The notes under the pieces: model-generated | Told to the model about the DNA's origin: nothing | What the model saw: the letters and a program-made list of their open reading frames with translations, nothing else | The model's database searches: none | Program-made: the position numbers and the translations under genes | Source: Nansenia antarctica | Taxonomy: Eukaryota > Chordata > Actinopteri > Argentiniformes > Microstomatidae | Direction of reading: 5' to 3' | DNA: 64,000 nt | Assembly: GCA_963989245.1 (NCBI GenBank) | Contig: OZ022339.1 | Span: 39,468,151-39,532,150 of the forward strand | Shown here: positions 1 through 9,924 of the stretch, piece after piece | How the letters are laid out: each line of letters begins with the position of its first letter | How positions within the stretch are numbered: the first letter of the stretch is position 1

Positions 1-484
1 TATGGGATTCCATTGATCCCTGTCAGTGGTGGACTGGCCATCGGGCAAGCCTGGCAAATGCCAGGAGGGCCGCGAGACTCTGGGCCGCTCAGAATGTACT
101 GTATTATATAAAAAATAAATGAATAACATATTTGTAATTTTGTCTCTGGTGATTTTCATTGAAAAAAACTTATTTCAGCAGACCGCGGCCCAACACATTT
201 TATACCGGCCCGGGCCGGCCGCGCAGTTCTGCGCATATGCCCAGGGCCTAACGAATTTTCTCATGATCAACTCGTTGCTACGCAAAGCTATAGATAACTC
301 GAGTAGAAGAAGAAGAATATAATATAAGAACGAAATCTGTTTGCGAAGCAAGCAGGTGCCAGCAACACTCCTCAACTAGACTAGGACTAACATTGAACTT
401 GTGAGGGAGATGACGAGGGAGAGAATGATTGACAGGGTTGTAGAGAAAAACTAACTACTTAGTAGTCTGCTAATTACATGAAGG

Positions 485-908
485 TGTGACGGCCCTGGCC
501 CCATATTGTGTCCTGGCCTGTAATAAACATCTGTTTCCCTGTCTGCAGAGAGTACTCCTGCTGGACAGGGTTACCAATCAGTGAAAGGCAGGTCAGCTGG
601 TGGACAGCTGATTGTGCCCCACCTGGTTCCAGGATCCAGGGCATAAAAGATCTATGCAGGCCTCAGTATTGAGGCCCCCTTCTAGGCACCATTATTTTCT
701 ATTCTTTGTTTGTTCCTTGTTTCACACCATGCAACACTCACCTCACCACTTTCCACTACACTCACATTACACCACTGATTTACTGACTACCACACCTCAT
801 CTTATTATTGGCCTCATTTAGTTTACAATAAACATTTTCTTATCATTACTTACTAAGATCGTGTGTGTGTCTCCCGTTTTTGTCATGGTCATGAGCCTGG
901 CCGTGACA
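485..908 (+). repeat. 5' LTR of the Gmr1-like element
   Basis: The 424-bp LTR starts TGTGACGG and ends CCGTGACA. Its first 123 bp recur at 5,385-5,507. It holds a TATA-like CATAAAAG at 642-649 and a polyadenylation signal AATAAA at 827-832, which sets the approximate U3-R-U5 layout. The end is fixed by the TG...CA terminus followed two bases later by the primer-binding site. Confidence 0.85.
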
Positions 909-910
909 AA

Positions 911-926
911 TTGGGGGCTTCGTCCG
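911..926 (+). other. Primer-binding site, tRNA-Pro-like
   Basis: TTGGGGGCTTCGTCCG lies two bases after the LTR. It resembles the tRNA-Pro primer-binding site known from murine leukaemia virus and many gypsy elements, with one extra T. It marks where minus-strand synthesis would have been primed. Confidence 0.6.
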
Positions 927-1776
927 TTTTCGTTTTTCTAGCATTATTTTGATCACCTTTTGGTAAGTAAATATTGCTTTTTTTCTATTGAATTCTACCT
1001 GGTCGTTTGACTTTTTTGCTTAATTGATGGTTAAAACATTGTGGTTCATTACTTGTGGTGCGACTCCCATGGCTTGTTGCCTTGATTGGCAGGGGGTGCC
1101 TTGTTAAGTTAATAAACGCGTGTCTCTGTTAGTAGCCTAGGCAGAGATTTTGGTGAATGAACTGCAAACTGGTGTCGTAGTCGATTCCCCACCAGTTCAA
1201 AATTATCGCCTGCGGGTGTTTTTTTTTTGAAAGCCTTGAGTGGCATATTAAGCATTTTGGAGACACACTTATCGCATTTTTGTATATAATAGCCTATTGT
1301 TAATTGATCTGCGCGATCGTTTTGTTTGTAATGGTGCTTAGATAGGTTTTTTTCTATTGGGGCAAGAGGGTGTATACAATTGGCTGTCAGTTGCGCACAT
1401 GTAGGCTACGGGGCTGCCCTGGTAGGCTTACGGTCTCTCTCCTTTGAGTCTGGCTGAGCGTTTTTCTGTAGTGTTGCGGTACGGCGGCTAGAGCAATTGT
1501 CTCGGGGACACATTCTTAGCTGTCAGGTGGGCGACCAGCTTGCTGGGGGTCTAACCGGGCTGACGAGTTAGTGTTTAAAGATCCTCCCGCTAACGCATGA
1601 AGACTAGGGTTGAGCTTACTCAGTCAGGTCCTGGGGTAGGCAGTCAGATAGGGGCATGCTCCGTTGCGAGGTTGTCAATTTCCTCTGATGCGCGCTGAGT
1701 TGTCAGTGTATACGTCATCTTGGGTCCATAGGCCTACATTGTCCTGTACTTAATATTGTGATTTAATTAAATAAAA

Positions 1777-2963
1777 ATGTCTGGAGTAGAGGGGTTTATA
1801 GCAGCTCCATCCTATGACTTATTGTACCGTTTTACTAAAGCTCAATTGTTATTGGTTGCAAAACATTATGATGTAGCGGTGGTAGAACAAAAGAAACATG
1901 AGCTTAGGGCATGTTTAGAGTCGAAACGGCAATTTTGCCACAGCCTGTCAAGGGTTTAGCTTCGCCTGTTGCTAAGCACCCTTTTACATTTGACCAGGAA
2001 AAAGAATTGCTCAAACTGAGATTAGACCAGGAATTTGCACTTGAGAAAATGAAATGTGAAATCCAAATGCAAACTGTGGAGTTAGAGAGACATAGGTTGA
2101 ATTTGATTGAAGACGGTAAAATCAGTAGTGAAGTCTTAAGTAGTGGGGGTTCTTTTGCTTCCAGGGGAGCAAATAGAGGCTTATTTGATATAGCAGGAAA
2201 CTTGAAACTTTTACCTAAATTTAATGAAAGGGGTCCTGACTTGTTTTTTTCGTTGTTTGAGCGCGTCGCTGACACTCGTGGTTGGCCAGATGCTGAACGC
2301 ACCCTCATGTTACAATGTGTTTTTACAGGTCGAGCACAGTTGGCATATTCGTCCCTGAGCCGTGAGGATTCTCTGATTTATGAGAAAGTGAAGTCTGCAG
2401 TGCTTAAATCTTATGAACAGGTTCCAGAGGCCTACAGACAGAAATTTAGGAATTGGAGGAGAAACAAGAGTCAGACACATCTTGAGTTTGCAAGAGAATT
2501 AGTTTTGCATTTCAATCGCTGGTGCAAGGCGTCTGATGTAGATGATTTTGATGATTTGTGTGATCTGATTGTACTGGAGCAATTTAAAAATGCTATTCCC
2601 CAGAATATAGCCACTTATATTAGTGAAAAGCAGGTGACTACTCCTGCTGAAGCTGCTGCGTTGGCAGATGATTTTACATTGACTCATAGCAGGGGTAAGT
2701 TGGAGAGCCGCGCATGTTTGGTGAGTCTCGCGCTTATGTGCCAGAGTCTGGGTTTCAGAGGAGTACCTTTGGTTTTGATATGCCACCTGCTGGTCAGTCA
2801 GTTGCAACTGATTTTGGTCGTAGAGGTCAGAATAGTTCAAGGAGTTATGAGAATCAGAATAGTTCAAGGAGTTATGAGAATCAGAATAGTTCAAGGAGTT
2901 ATGAGAAAGTGTGCAGTCACTGCCATAAAAAGGGGCATGTTAAATCTGAATGCTATGCTTTAA
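1777..2963 (+). pseudogene. gag of the Gmr1-like element, frameshifted
   Basis: The first ATG (1,777) follows the leader and opens a 60-codon frame ending at 1,959. The reading then continues in another frame from about 1,911, giving a charged coiled-coil-like stretch and a capsid-type segment of aromatic and acidic residues, as in gypsy Gag with a retroviral-type capsid fold. A second frame change near 2,690-2,714 moves into the frame that carries the zinc knuckle and pol. Gag should form the particle and bind the element RNA. The two shifts look like mutations, not a programmed frameshift, because the second falls before the nucleocapsid motif. Confidence 0.7.
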
Positions 2964-5224
2964 AGTCTAGAGGTAAGCCTTGGGCTCCAGTGTCTCATGG
3001 GGATGGGGCTAAAGGGGCTGGTTGCGCGGCGCCGGTGGTGCAGCGGGTTAAGTCTGCTGCCCAAGCCTGTGATTCGCTGTCCCAGGTGCGCTCTACACAT
3101 GTTGAGTCTCCACAATCCTCTGACCTTGAATCTTACTTGCCATTCCTTACAGATGGTTTGGTGTCCCTCGTCGGTGGGGATGAGAAGGTCCCAGTAAACA
3201 TTTTACGGGATACTGGGGCATTTGATTCGTTTATTTTAGCTTCTGCTTTGCCATTTTCTGATGCCTCTGACACAGGTGACTCCATTCCCATTCGTGGTAT
3301 GGGTTTGGCTGTATTGCATGTTCCTCTGCACAGAATAATTCTTTCATCTGATTTGTTTCAGGGTGAGATGACTGTGGGTGTGCGCCCAGCGTTGCCCTGT
3401 GAGGGGGTGACCATGATCATGGGTAATGGCTTGGTTGGTGCACGAGTGTGGGCAGATGTGGCGCCACCTGTGGTGGTTACGTCTGTGCCAGTATTTAAAA
3501 GCAAGCCTGATGAAAGTGAACGGGAGTTTCCTGAGGTGTTCACTGCGTGTGCCGTAACTCGTGCCATGAGCCGTGCCACGCCTGACCCTGACAAAATGGT
3601 GGATGATGTGGAGCATGTGATATCACTGTCTGATTTTCCCCTGTCTGTCCCTCACAGTGAACTGGTGAGAGAGCAGCGGGCAGATCCAAGTCTGAAAGAG
3701 CTGTTTGAGGGAGCTCTCCCTGCTGGGGGGGTGAGGAACAGCGCCCATGCCTATTTCATTCACAATGAGGTATTGGTGAGGAAGTGGGTTCCCCATGGCG
3801 TTGAGTTTGTGGGAGACCCTATTTACCAAATTGTTGTGCCCTCCAAGTATCGCAGCTTGGTTCTGCAGGTGTCACATGATGAGGGTGGACACCTAGGAGT
3901 TTCTAAGACCTATGATCGCATCCTCCGTTACTTCGTTTGGCCTCGCCTTAAGAGGGATGTGGCAGCCTATGTAAAAACATGTCATACATGTCAGTTGACA
4001 GGAAAGCCGAATCAGAGCATTACACCGGCTCCATTGAGTCCGATTCAGGCAACCAGTCAACCGTTTGACCATCTCATTATTGATTGTGTAGGTCCCCTCC
4101 CTCCGTCTCGTACTGGGGCTAAGTATTTGCTGACAGTTATGTGCCAGGCTACCAGGTATCCTGCAGCTTATCCCTTACGCAATATCACCACCAAGTCTGT
4201 AGTCCGTGCCTTGACTCAGTTCATTTCAATCTTTGGCATACCAAAAATCATCCAGTCTGACCAGGGTTCTAATTTCTCTTCCCATCTGTTCGCTCAGGTC
4301 CTGAAACAGCTGCGCGTTAAGCACAACAGGGCGTCAGCCTATCACGCGCAGAGCCAGGGCGCATTGGAGCGATTCCATGCAACTTTGAAATCTTTGTTGC
4401 GCGCCTACTGTACTGAGCTGGACGGAGATTGGGAGGAGGGGCTTCCTTGGATGATGTTAGCCGCCAGGGAGGTGAGCCAGGAAAGTACGGGTTTTAGTCC
4501 CAATGATCTGGTGTTCGGACACACAGTACGTGGCCCCTTGGCCGTTATCCAAGATGATTGGAAAGAGTCCGAACCACCAAAAAACTTGCTTAGTTACGTA
4601 CTCGGCTTTAAGCATAGGCTTTATGAAGCCGGTGAGCTGGCAAAAGAAAAACTAGCTAGTGCACAAAAGAAAATGAAACGCCTTTATGACCGCCGAACTG
4701 AGCCACGGAAGTTTAGCCCGGGTGATCAGGTTCTGGCACTCTTGCCCATGGTTGATTCCCCCTTTTGTGCTAAATTTACTGGTCCACATACTGTAGTAAA
4801 GCAAGTGTCTGATCTTAATTACCTGATTGCTACACCTTTGCGTAGGAAGCCTAATCAGCTCTGCCACATTAATTTATTGAAACCGTATTATGACCGTGTG
4901 TCTGATTCTGTGGAGCAGGCGTCAGTTCCTGTTCGTCCGGCGTGTGTAGCCAGTACAGTAGGGGATTCCCCTCAGGTGGTGGCAGAGCCTGAGGAGGATG
5001 GCCTATCCAGTCCCGACCAGGAGTTGTTGACTGGAAGATTGAAAAATTCAGAGTCCCTTCGTGATCTTGGGAGCTCGTTGGGGCATTTAACAGAGGTTGA
5101 ATGTACCCAACTGCTGCATCTTGTTAAGGATTATCCATCCATTTTTACGTCACATAAAAGGGAAGGACAATGTAGTGGCAGATGCATTGTCCAGGGCCCC
5201 TTGTTAAAATTGTTTTTGTGTTAA
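2714..5224 (+). pseudogene. pol: Nucleocapsid-protease-integrase polyprotein with RT/RNase H deleted
   Basis: This 836-codon frame has, in order: three copies of a 9-residue Ser/Arg/Tyr repeat (about 38-64), a CCHC zinc knuckle (C67-C80), an aspartic protease motif DTGA (166-169), an integrase zinc domain (H388, H393, C423, C426), the catalytic triad D457, D516 and E552 with the canonical D-x35-E spacing, and a GPY/F-like C-terminal domain (about 687-726). After a linker comes a segment resembling the lead-in to reverse transcriptase (about 790-815). At about 5,160-5,168 the sequence jumps to the typical end of RNase H, which in another frame reads NVVADALSRAPC and then stop (5,205-5,207). 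The integrase triad is intact, but the missing polymerase makes the element non-autonomous. Confidence 0.85.
2827..2907 (+). repeat. 27-bp tandem repeat, three copies, in gag-pol
   Basis: Three near-perfect 27-bp units keep the frame and encode a repeated nine-residue Asn/Ser/Arg/Tyr/Glu motif just before the zinc knuckle. This looks like an in-frame minisatellite expansion in the basic region of nucleocapsid. Confidence 0.9.
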
Positions 5225-5374
5225 CTAATTTCCTGTTTTTACCCTTCTACTGTTCCTGCTCCTCTTAATTATGGCTTCATTGGTACCTGTTGCCGAGGTT
5301 GGAGTAATGGTGGTTGGTCCTGAATACAGGTGATTATATATTATTTCAGTGTTCCCTTTGGGACCCTGTTTCTA

Positions 5375-5384
5375 TGGGAGGGGG
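5375..5384 (+). other. Polypurine tract
   Basis: The purine run TGGGAGGGGG lies directly before the 3' LTR start TGTGACGG and would prime plus-strand synthesis. It supports the 3' LTR boundary. Confidence 0.8.
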
Positions 5385-5507
5385 TGTGACGGCCCTGGCC
5401 CCATATTGTGTCCTGGCCTGTAATAAACATCTGTTTCCCTGTCTGCAGAGAGTACTCCTGCTGGACAGGGTTACCAATCAGTGAAAGGCAGGTCAGCTGG
5501 TGGACAG
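5385..5507 (+). repeat. Truncated 3' LTR of the Gmr1-like element
   Basis: These 123 bp match the first 123 bp of the 5' LTR (485-607) and then stop. From 5,508 the sequence is unrelated to the LTR and belongs to the right half of the hAT-like element. About 300 bp of LTR are missing. Confidence 0.9.
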
Positions 5508-5998
5508 ATTTATTCTTATATACACTGTGGCTGTGCAGTGCTCTTTTTCTGCTTTGGTGAAGCTAAATGTAATATGCACTGTGGCTGGTGTATTGTTTAG
5601 GCTCATACATGTGATGGTTCATGTAACTGTAGCTTTTTTTTGCTAACGTTATTGTATTCCGTGTCAGAGCAGCTTCATTTAGCTACACCGAGTCTATATT
5701 AACGTAAGCTATTAGGCTTAACTGGACCTCAAGGTCCTTTTGGCTAAGATAGATGCCACAGTTCAGGTTAAGTCAGTCACTGTGGATTGTTGTCGGCACT
5801 CTGAATTCATCAGTGATTGTAGTGTGTGTCAGTTGCGTGTGTTATGTATTCCAAATGTCTACATTGGATTCTAGTCAGTCTGGTTATCTCAAGCTTTTTA
5901 TGTTAACAATCCGTGTTGCGTGTTGGGTTTGGAAATAGGGCTGTTGTGTCGCAAATGCCAGGGCTGTTTTTTGATCCCAGTCCGCCCCTGATCACTGT

Positions 5999-6079
5999 TT
6001 TGCAGATGTCTCTAGTCCACCAAGTCTACCAATCTGGAGTCTTCAGTCAAGATCTGAGTGATCACTGTGCCATTGCATG
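5999..6079 (+). pseudogene. LINE endonuclease fragment
   Basis: The frame here contains SDHCAIAC, the conserved catalytic SDH motif of APE-type LINE endonucleases, preceded by SGVFSQDL. The frame is interrupted by the LTR at 6,080 and resumes at 7,482-7,483 in phase once one CATG copy is removed. On the left it is in phase with bases 1-23 across the hAT-like insertion. Confidence 0.7.
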
Positions 6080-7477
6080 TGTAACCAGTGGGGTTAATTG
6101 GTAAATCACGCCCACTTGGCATATTCTCTATAAATAGCTTACCTGTGACAAGTGCCTGTGTCTTGCGCCCCTCCTCCTCCGTTACCAGCTGTGGCCACTC
6201 CTACTGATTACGCACGGCTACACTCTGACTTCAGGTATGCAGCGTCTCCCTTGGTTTCCCAGTCGGTAGGCTGACGTTTGTTTGGTATATGGTCATGTAG
6301 TGCGTAGTGTTTCTCAACCCTCTCCTCGGGGCGCCCCAGCCGTTCCACATTTGATCTGTTCCACCACCAGCTCACCTGATTCAACTAATCAAGTACAAAG
6401 CAAGTATGGTTTGTACTTGATTAGTTGAATCAGGTGTGCTGGTGGTGGAACAGATCAAATGTGTGGAACGGCTGGGGCGCCCCGAGGAGAGGGTTGAGAA
6501 ACACTTATACATGCATACATCCCCGCTATTGAGCTGTCTACTCCGGTGAGGGAGTTCATTATTGTTCCCTGGCTCAAGGCACGTTTAGAGCCGTCTGGTT
6601 GCGGGCATTGATAGGCTACAGCCAAGGTAATGTGTTCTAAACACGCAAACTAATATTGACAACCTGTAAAGTGACATGTTCTCTGTAAATATCTGTATCA
6701 ATGTATTATGTTTATGTGATGTCTAATTGGCTAATGTCTGTATTATTGGATGTCTTTCTTTTCAGAACAGAACTACAGCTATAGCCATTGTCACTGCTGC
6801 TTTGCTTGGTTAGGATTTTGTATGACAACAGTTTTAGCTCCCCTTGAACCTTTTGAATTGTTTTTAATAATTTTGAAATGTTTGTATTTTATTTCTGCTC
6901 CGCCCCGTAGTCTGGTCCAGCTAACGTGGTAGTACCGCTAGCCCACCCCTGTAGGGTAGATACGCCCATTTTAAGTTAAAGGAGCACTGGAGCGAGTGAT
7001 TGTGTGTGACTTCCTCTTGCATGTACTTATTTAGTGGTTTCATATAGAGTGCTGTGTGTGGCATCGCCAGTGAATCTTCTAATGTGTGCTATTGTCTATT
7101 GCTACTAGTACAGTAGGCTATTATTGTGTGCTACACTATTGTGTGCCCTATACTGGGTTGTAATACCCCTTTATCTCCAGTTCCCCTAGATACTAAGTGG
7201 CTGTCGCTCCCAGGGGTTGGGTCATGCTACCTGGCTAGCTCCATTTATACTGTGGGTGTTTTAAAAGATGTATTTGTAATAAAGTGATCTTTTGTATACT
7301 TTTCTAAAACCGGGTCTCTGACTATTCTGTGGCCTGTACCTGCAAGAAGGGAATCCCTGTTCATGATAATCAGCCTGTCAGGCTTACCTGGTTCATATGA
7401 CTAGATTCTTTAGGTGAAAGTCCTAAGGTGGTGTTGTCACACCTTGTAATTCTAGGCCCCCAGTTGGCCGGGTTACA
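6080..7477 (+). mobile_element. Solo LTR with 4-bp target duplication CATG
   Basis: The stretch begins TGTAACC and ends GGTTACA, a perfect 7-bp inverted terminus of TG...CA type. It is flanked by CATG on both sides (6,076-6,079 and 7,478-7,481). It has a TATA box TATAAATA at 6,129-6,136, a polyadenylation signal AATAAA at 7,278-7,283, and no credible coding region. Without the nested MITE it is about 1.2 kb, long but within the range of vertebrate LTRs. Which LTR family it belongs to is not visible. It arose by insertion into the LINE endonuclease followed by LTR-LTR recombination. Confidence 0.7.
6306..6505. mobile_element. Palindromic MITE inside the solo LTR
   Basis: A 200-bp, almost perfect palindrome starts AGTGTTTCTCAACC and ends in its reverse complement, with only a short loop near 6,400. 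The terminal sequence resembles hAT-type ends. No clear target duplication is visible at these borders. It would fold into a single long hairpin. Confidence 0.8.
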
Positions 7478-7481
7478 CATG

Positions 7482-8877
7482 CACTCACTCTGGCTTCTCG
7501 GTTAAACGCCCACCAGTGATTGTGACCAAATGTTCTCTGAAGAAGTTTGATATGCCTTTCTACAAGACATGCAGGTGTGAATTGGGACAATGAACTTCAT
7601 CCCCTCCACTGATGATGCCTGCTCTTATTTCAAGAAATCCTTTAGCCTCATCCTTGATAAACATGCGCCACTGAGAAGATGTTGTACCAAGAACCGCTAT
7701 AGCCCCTGGTTTTCTCATGACTTGACTGACCTTATCCATCAAAAAAATGCCTTTTGGCGGAAAGGCAGATCTTCTCAGTCTCCTGTCGACTGGCTGGCCT
7801 TTAAGCAATGCAGAAATAAAACCACGCAGGCGATTAGGAAAGCCAAAATCTCTCACTTTAAGGAGAAACTCACAACTTGTGGCTCCGATGCAAAGAAGTT
7901 CTGGAAAACAGTCAAGTCCATGGAAAATAAGCTTACTTCGCCTCATCTACCTGTCTCTATGGTATTTGGTGACATTGTGGTCACTGATGAGCCTTGCATG
8001 GCCTCGCTCTTCAATCACCACTTTGTGAACTCAACCCATATTCTTTCTACTCCGGCCCCCGATATTGCCTCACCACACACTCCTTCCCCATCCAGCGTCA
8101 CCGGCTTCTCATTTCAACCAGTTTTCAACCAGTCCTAGATGAACTCACTAAGCTGGATCCAAATAAGTCTGCTGGCTATGACAGGCTTGATCCTATGTTT
8201 CTAAAAGCAATCGATCATATTATTGCTGCCCCCATCACAGCTTGTTTAACCTGACTCTTCAAAAGTCTGTCTTCTCTCTTGACTGGAAATCTGCCATGAT
8301 CTTCCCCCTCTTCAAAGGTGGCTCCAGCTCTGACCCCAACTGTTACCGACCAATTTCCATCTTGCCTTGCCTGACCAAAGCCCTGGAGAGACTGGTTCAT
8401 AAACAGCTAAGTCACTTAATTGACTTGAACCACATCCTGTCCGATCTGCAGTCTAGGTTCCGGCCTGGCCATGGCTGTATTACAGCCACGCTGAAGGTCC
8501 TGGATGACATCACTGCTTTAGACAGTAAACAGGTCTGTTTAGCTGCCTTTATTGACTTAATCAAGGCTTTTGACTCAGTCGATCACAACATCCTCTTGCA
8601 TAGGCTGTCCAGCCTGTCCACTACTTGTTGCAATTGGTTTGCCAACTACCTTACTAACCGTGTTCAGCAGGTGAAGACTGAAAACATTGTGTCGGAACCA
8701 TTTACCATCTCTAAAGGGGTGTCTCAAGGCTCCATCCTGGGCCCAACCATGTTCTCCATCTACATCAATGATGTAGCCAAGGCTGCTGGCAGTTCCCGGA
8801 TACATCTGTATGCTGACGACACCCTCTTATACTCAGCTGGCCCTTCTCTCCACTCTATGGCATCCACTCCAACTTAG
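7482..8877 (+). pseudogene. LINE endonuclease-RT linker and reverse transcriptase, frameshifted
   Basis: The frame resumes after the solo LTR, hits a stop near 7,580, then continues as 7,590-8,138, about 8,112-8,254 and 8,242-8,877 in different frames. The first part has the PWFSHDL and FWRKGR motifs of the LINE inter-domain linker. The third part is the RT palm: YRPISILP, RPGHGC, FIDLIKAFDSVDHNIL, GVSQGSILGP and YADDT, with the catalytic aspartates kept. It would copy LINE RNA at a nicked target. At least three frame breaks make it inactive. Confidence 0.8.
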
Positions 8878-9646
8878 TCTCACCTCTACTAGTCTTGCAA
8901 TAACCTCTGTCTACTCCTTAACTCCAAAAAGACCAAATGTATTCTGTTCAACCTGGGAAATAAGTCCCCAGCCCCCCCCAAGATCTCCTGCACTGACGGC
9001 TCTGAATTGGAGTTTGTCATGTCCTATAAATACCTAGGCCTCTGGCTGGACTCATCTCTTTCTTTCATGACTCACATTAATAACCTTCAGGCCAAAGTCA
9101 AAGCTAGATTGGGCTTCCTGTTTCGCAACAAGGCATCCTTCACGCATTCCGCTAAACACGCCCTTGTGAAGATGACCATACTCCCTATGCTGGACTACGG
9201 TGACACAATCTATAAAATGGCATCCAAGTGTGACCTTAGGAAACTCGACACACTCCACCACTTAGCCATTCGCTTTGCCACTGGTGCACCCTTCACTACT
9301 CACCACTGCAATCTCTACAAACTGGTGGACTGGCCCTCCCTCCATATCAGCCGGCTTCTTCACTGGCTTTCAATTAATTTATAAAACAATCCTGGGAAAA
9401 ACACCTCTCTACCTCTCATCTCTCCTGCACTTCTCTCACAATAGTTACCACTCAAGGTCTAGGAATCTCATCAGACTCACCATCCCAAAAGCCTGCACTG
9501 TTTTCGGCCACAACTCTTTCAGTTTTGCTGCAGCAAACGATTGGACCACTTTGCAGAACACACTGAAACTCACAGCACTCACTCACTCACTTACCATTTT
9601 CAAAAATAAACTTCAACAGGTCATAGTTGAGTGTTGTTCCTGCTGA
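8878..9646 (+). pseudogene. LINE post-RT region, frameshifted
   Basis: After a stop at about 8,877 the product continues in two frames, about 8,890-9,384 (motif YKYLGLWLD, typical of the RT thumb region of L2/CR1-group LINEs) and 9,275-9,646 (ending in a region with LTIPKA and LKLTALTHS). The final stop is at 9,644-9,646. Confidence 0.7.
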
Positions 9647-9924
9647 TTGCCCCCCTCCCCCCCTCACACACATACACAGACACACACAACCACCCCCCAC
9701 TCTTTTCACACAGGCTAGTTTACTTTGTTTTTATTTATTTTATCTTCACTGTCTTTGTCGTTCTCATGTATTGTATGTATATTGTTTTGTGTTGACCCAG
9801 TGTATTTCTGTTCATATGTTTGTTTTTATTCTTGCTGGGGCCTCTTGGCCAGATCATTGTATGTATCATTATACATGAGAATTTGTTCTCAATTGATTTT
9901 ATCTGGTAAAATAAAATAAATAAA
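9647..9924 (+). repeat. LINE 3' untranslated region and AT tail
   Basis: The region holds a C-rich/CA-rich stretch, then GAGAATTTGTTCTCAATTG, and ends in TAAAATAAAATAAATAAA. The same tail style ends many fish L2-like LINEs and SINEs that share their 3' ends. Confidence 0.75.

Larger units (their letters stand above)
485..5507 (+). mobile_element. Gmr1-like Ty3/gypsy LTR retrotransposon, defective
   Basis: The order is: 5' LTR, primer-binding site, an untranslated leader of about 870 bp (909-1,776), gag, then pol with protease and integrase, then a remnant of RT and RNase H, a polypurine tract and a truncated 3' LTR. Integrase lies upstream of the RT remnant, which is the arrangement described for Gmr1-like elements of deuterostomes and unlike ordinary Ty3/gypsy. 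Gag is broken by two frame changes, and almost all of RT-RNase H is deleted, so the copy is dead. Because the 3' LTR is cut short, no target-site duplication can be checked. Confidence 0.85.
24..5990. mobile_element. hAT-like DNA element carrying a gypsy retrotransposon
   Basis: The ends are short inverted repeats: CAGTGGTGGACTGG on the left and, read on the minus strand, CAGGGGCGGACTGG on the right (12 of 14 match). Both are followed by similar subterminal sequence containing TGGCA. The flanks carry an 8-bp target duplication with one mismatch, ATCCCTGT (16-23) and ATCACTGT (5,991-5,998), as expected for the hAT superfamily. The element's own sequence is only 24-484 and 5,508-5,990 (about 0.94 kb), with no transposase seen, so it is non-autonomous. 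The rest is the retrotransposon inserted within it. It sits in the endonuclease region of the LINE. Confidence 0.65.
1..9924 (+). mobile_element. L2-like LINE, 5' end outside window, split by two insertions
   Basis: This non-LTR retrotransposon is in three pieces: 1-23, 5,991-6,079 and 7,482-9,924. The middle piece encodes the end of an apurinic-type endonuclease domain with the motif SDHCAIAC. The right piece encodes the linker, the reverse transcriptase (YRPISILP, FIDLIKAFDSVDHNIL, GVSQGSILGP and the active-site YADDT) and the post-RT region. It ends in an AT-rich tail of TAAAA/TAAA units at about 9,907-9,924. Removing the element at 24-5,990 and the one at 6,080-7,477, each with one target-site copy, leaves a single reading frame across both sites. 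Several frameshifts make the copy non-functional. The clade (L2-like) is inferred from RT motifs and the short AT tail; another CR1/L2-group family is possible. Confidence 0.8.

Noticed and set aside
1911..2308. Minus-strand 134-codon frame in the gag region
   Set aside because: Antisense shadow of the gag coding frame.
2827..2907. Regular 27-bp repeats resembling a CRISPR array
   Set aside because: Contiguous tandem units with no spacers, in frame within a gag-pol gene of a eukaryotic genome.
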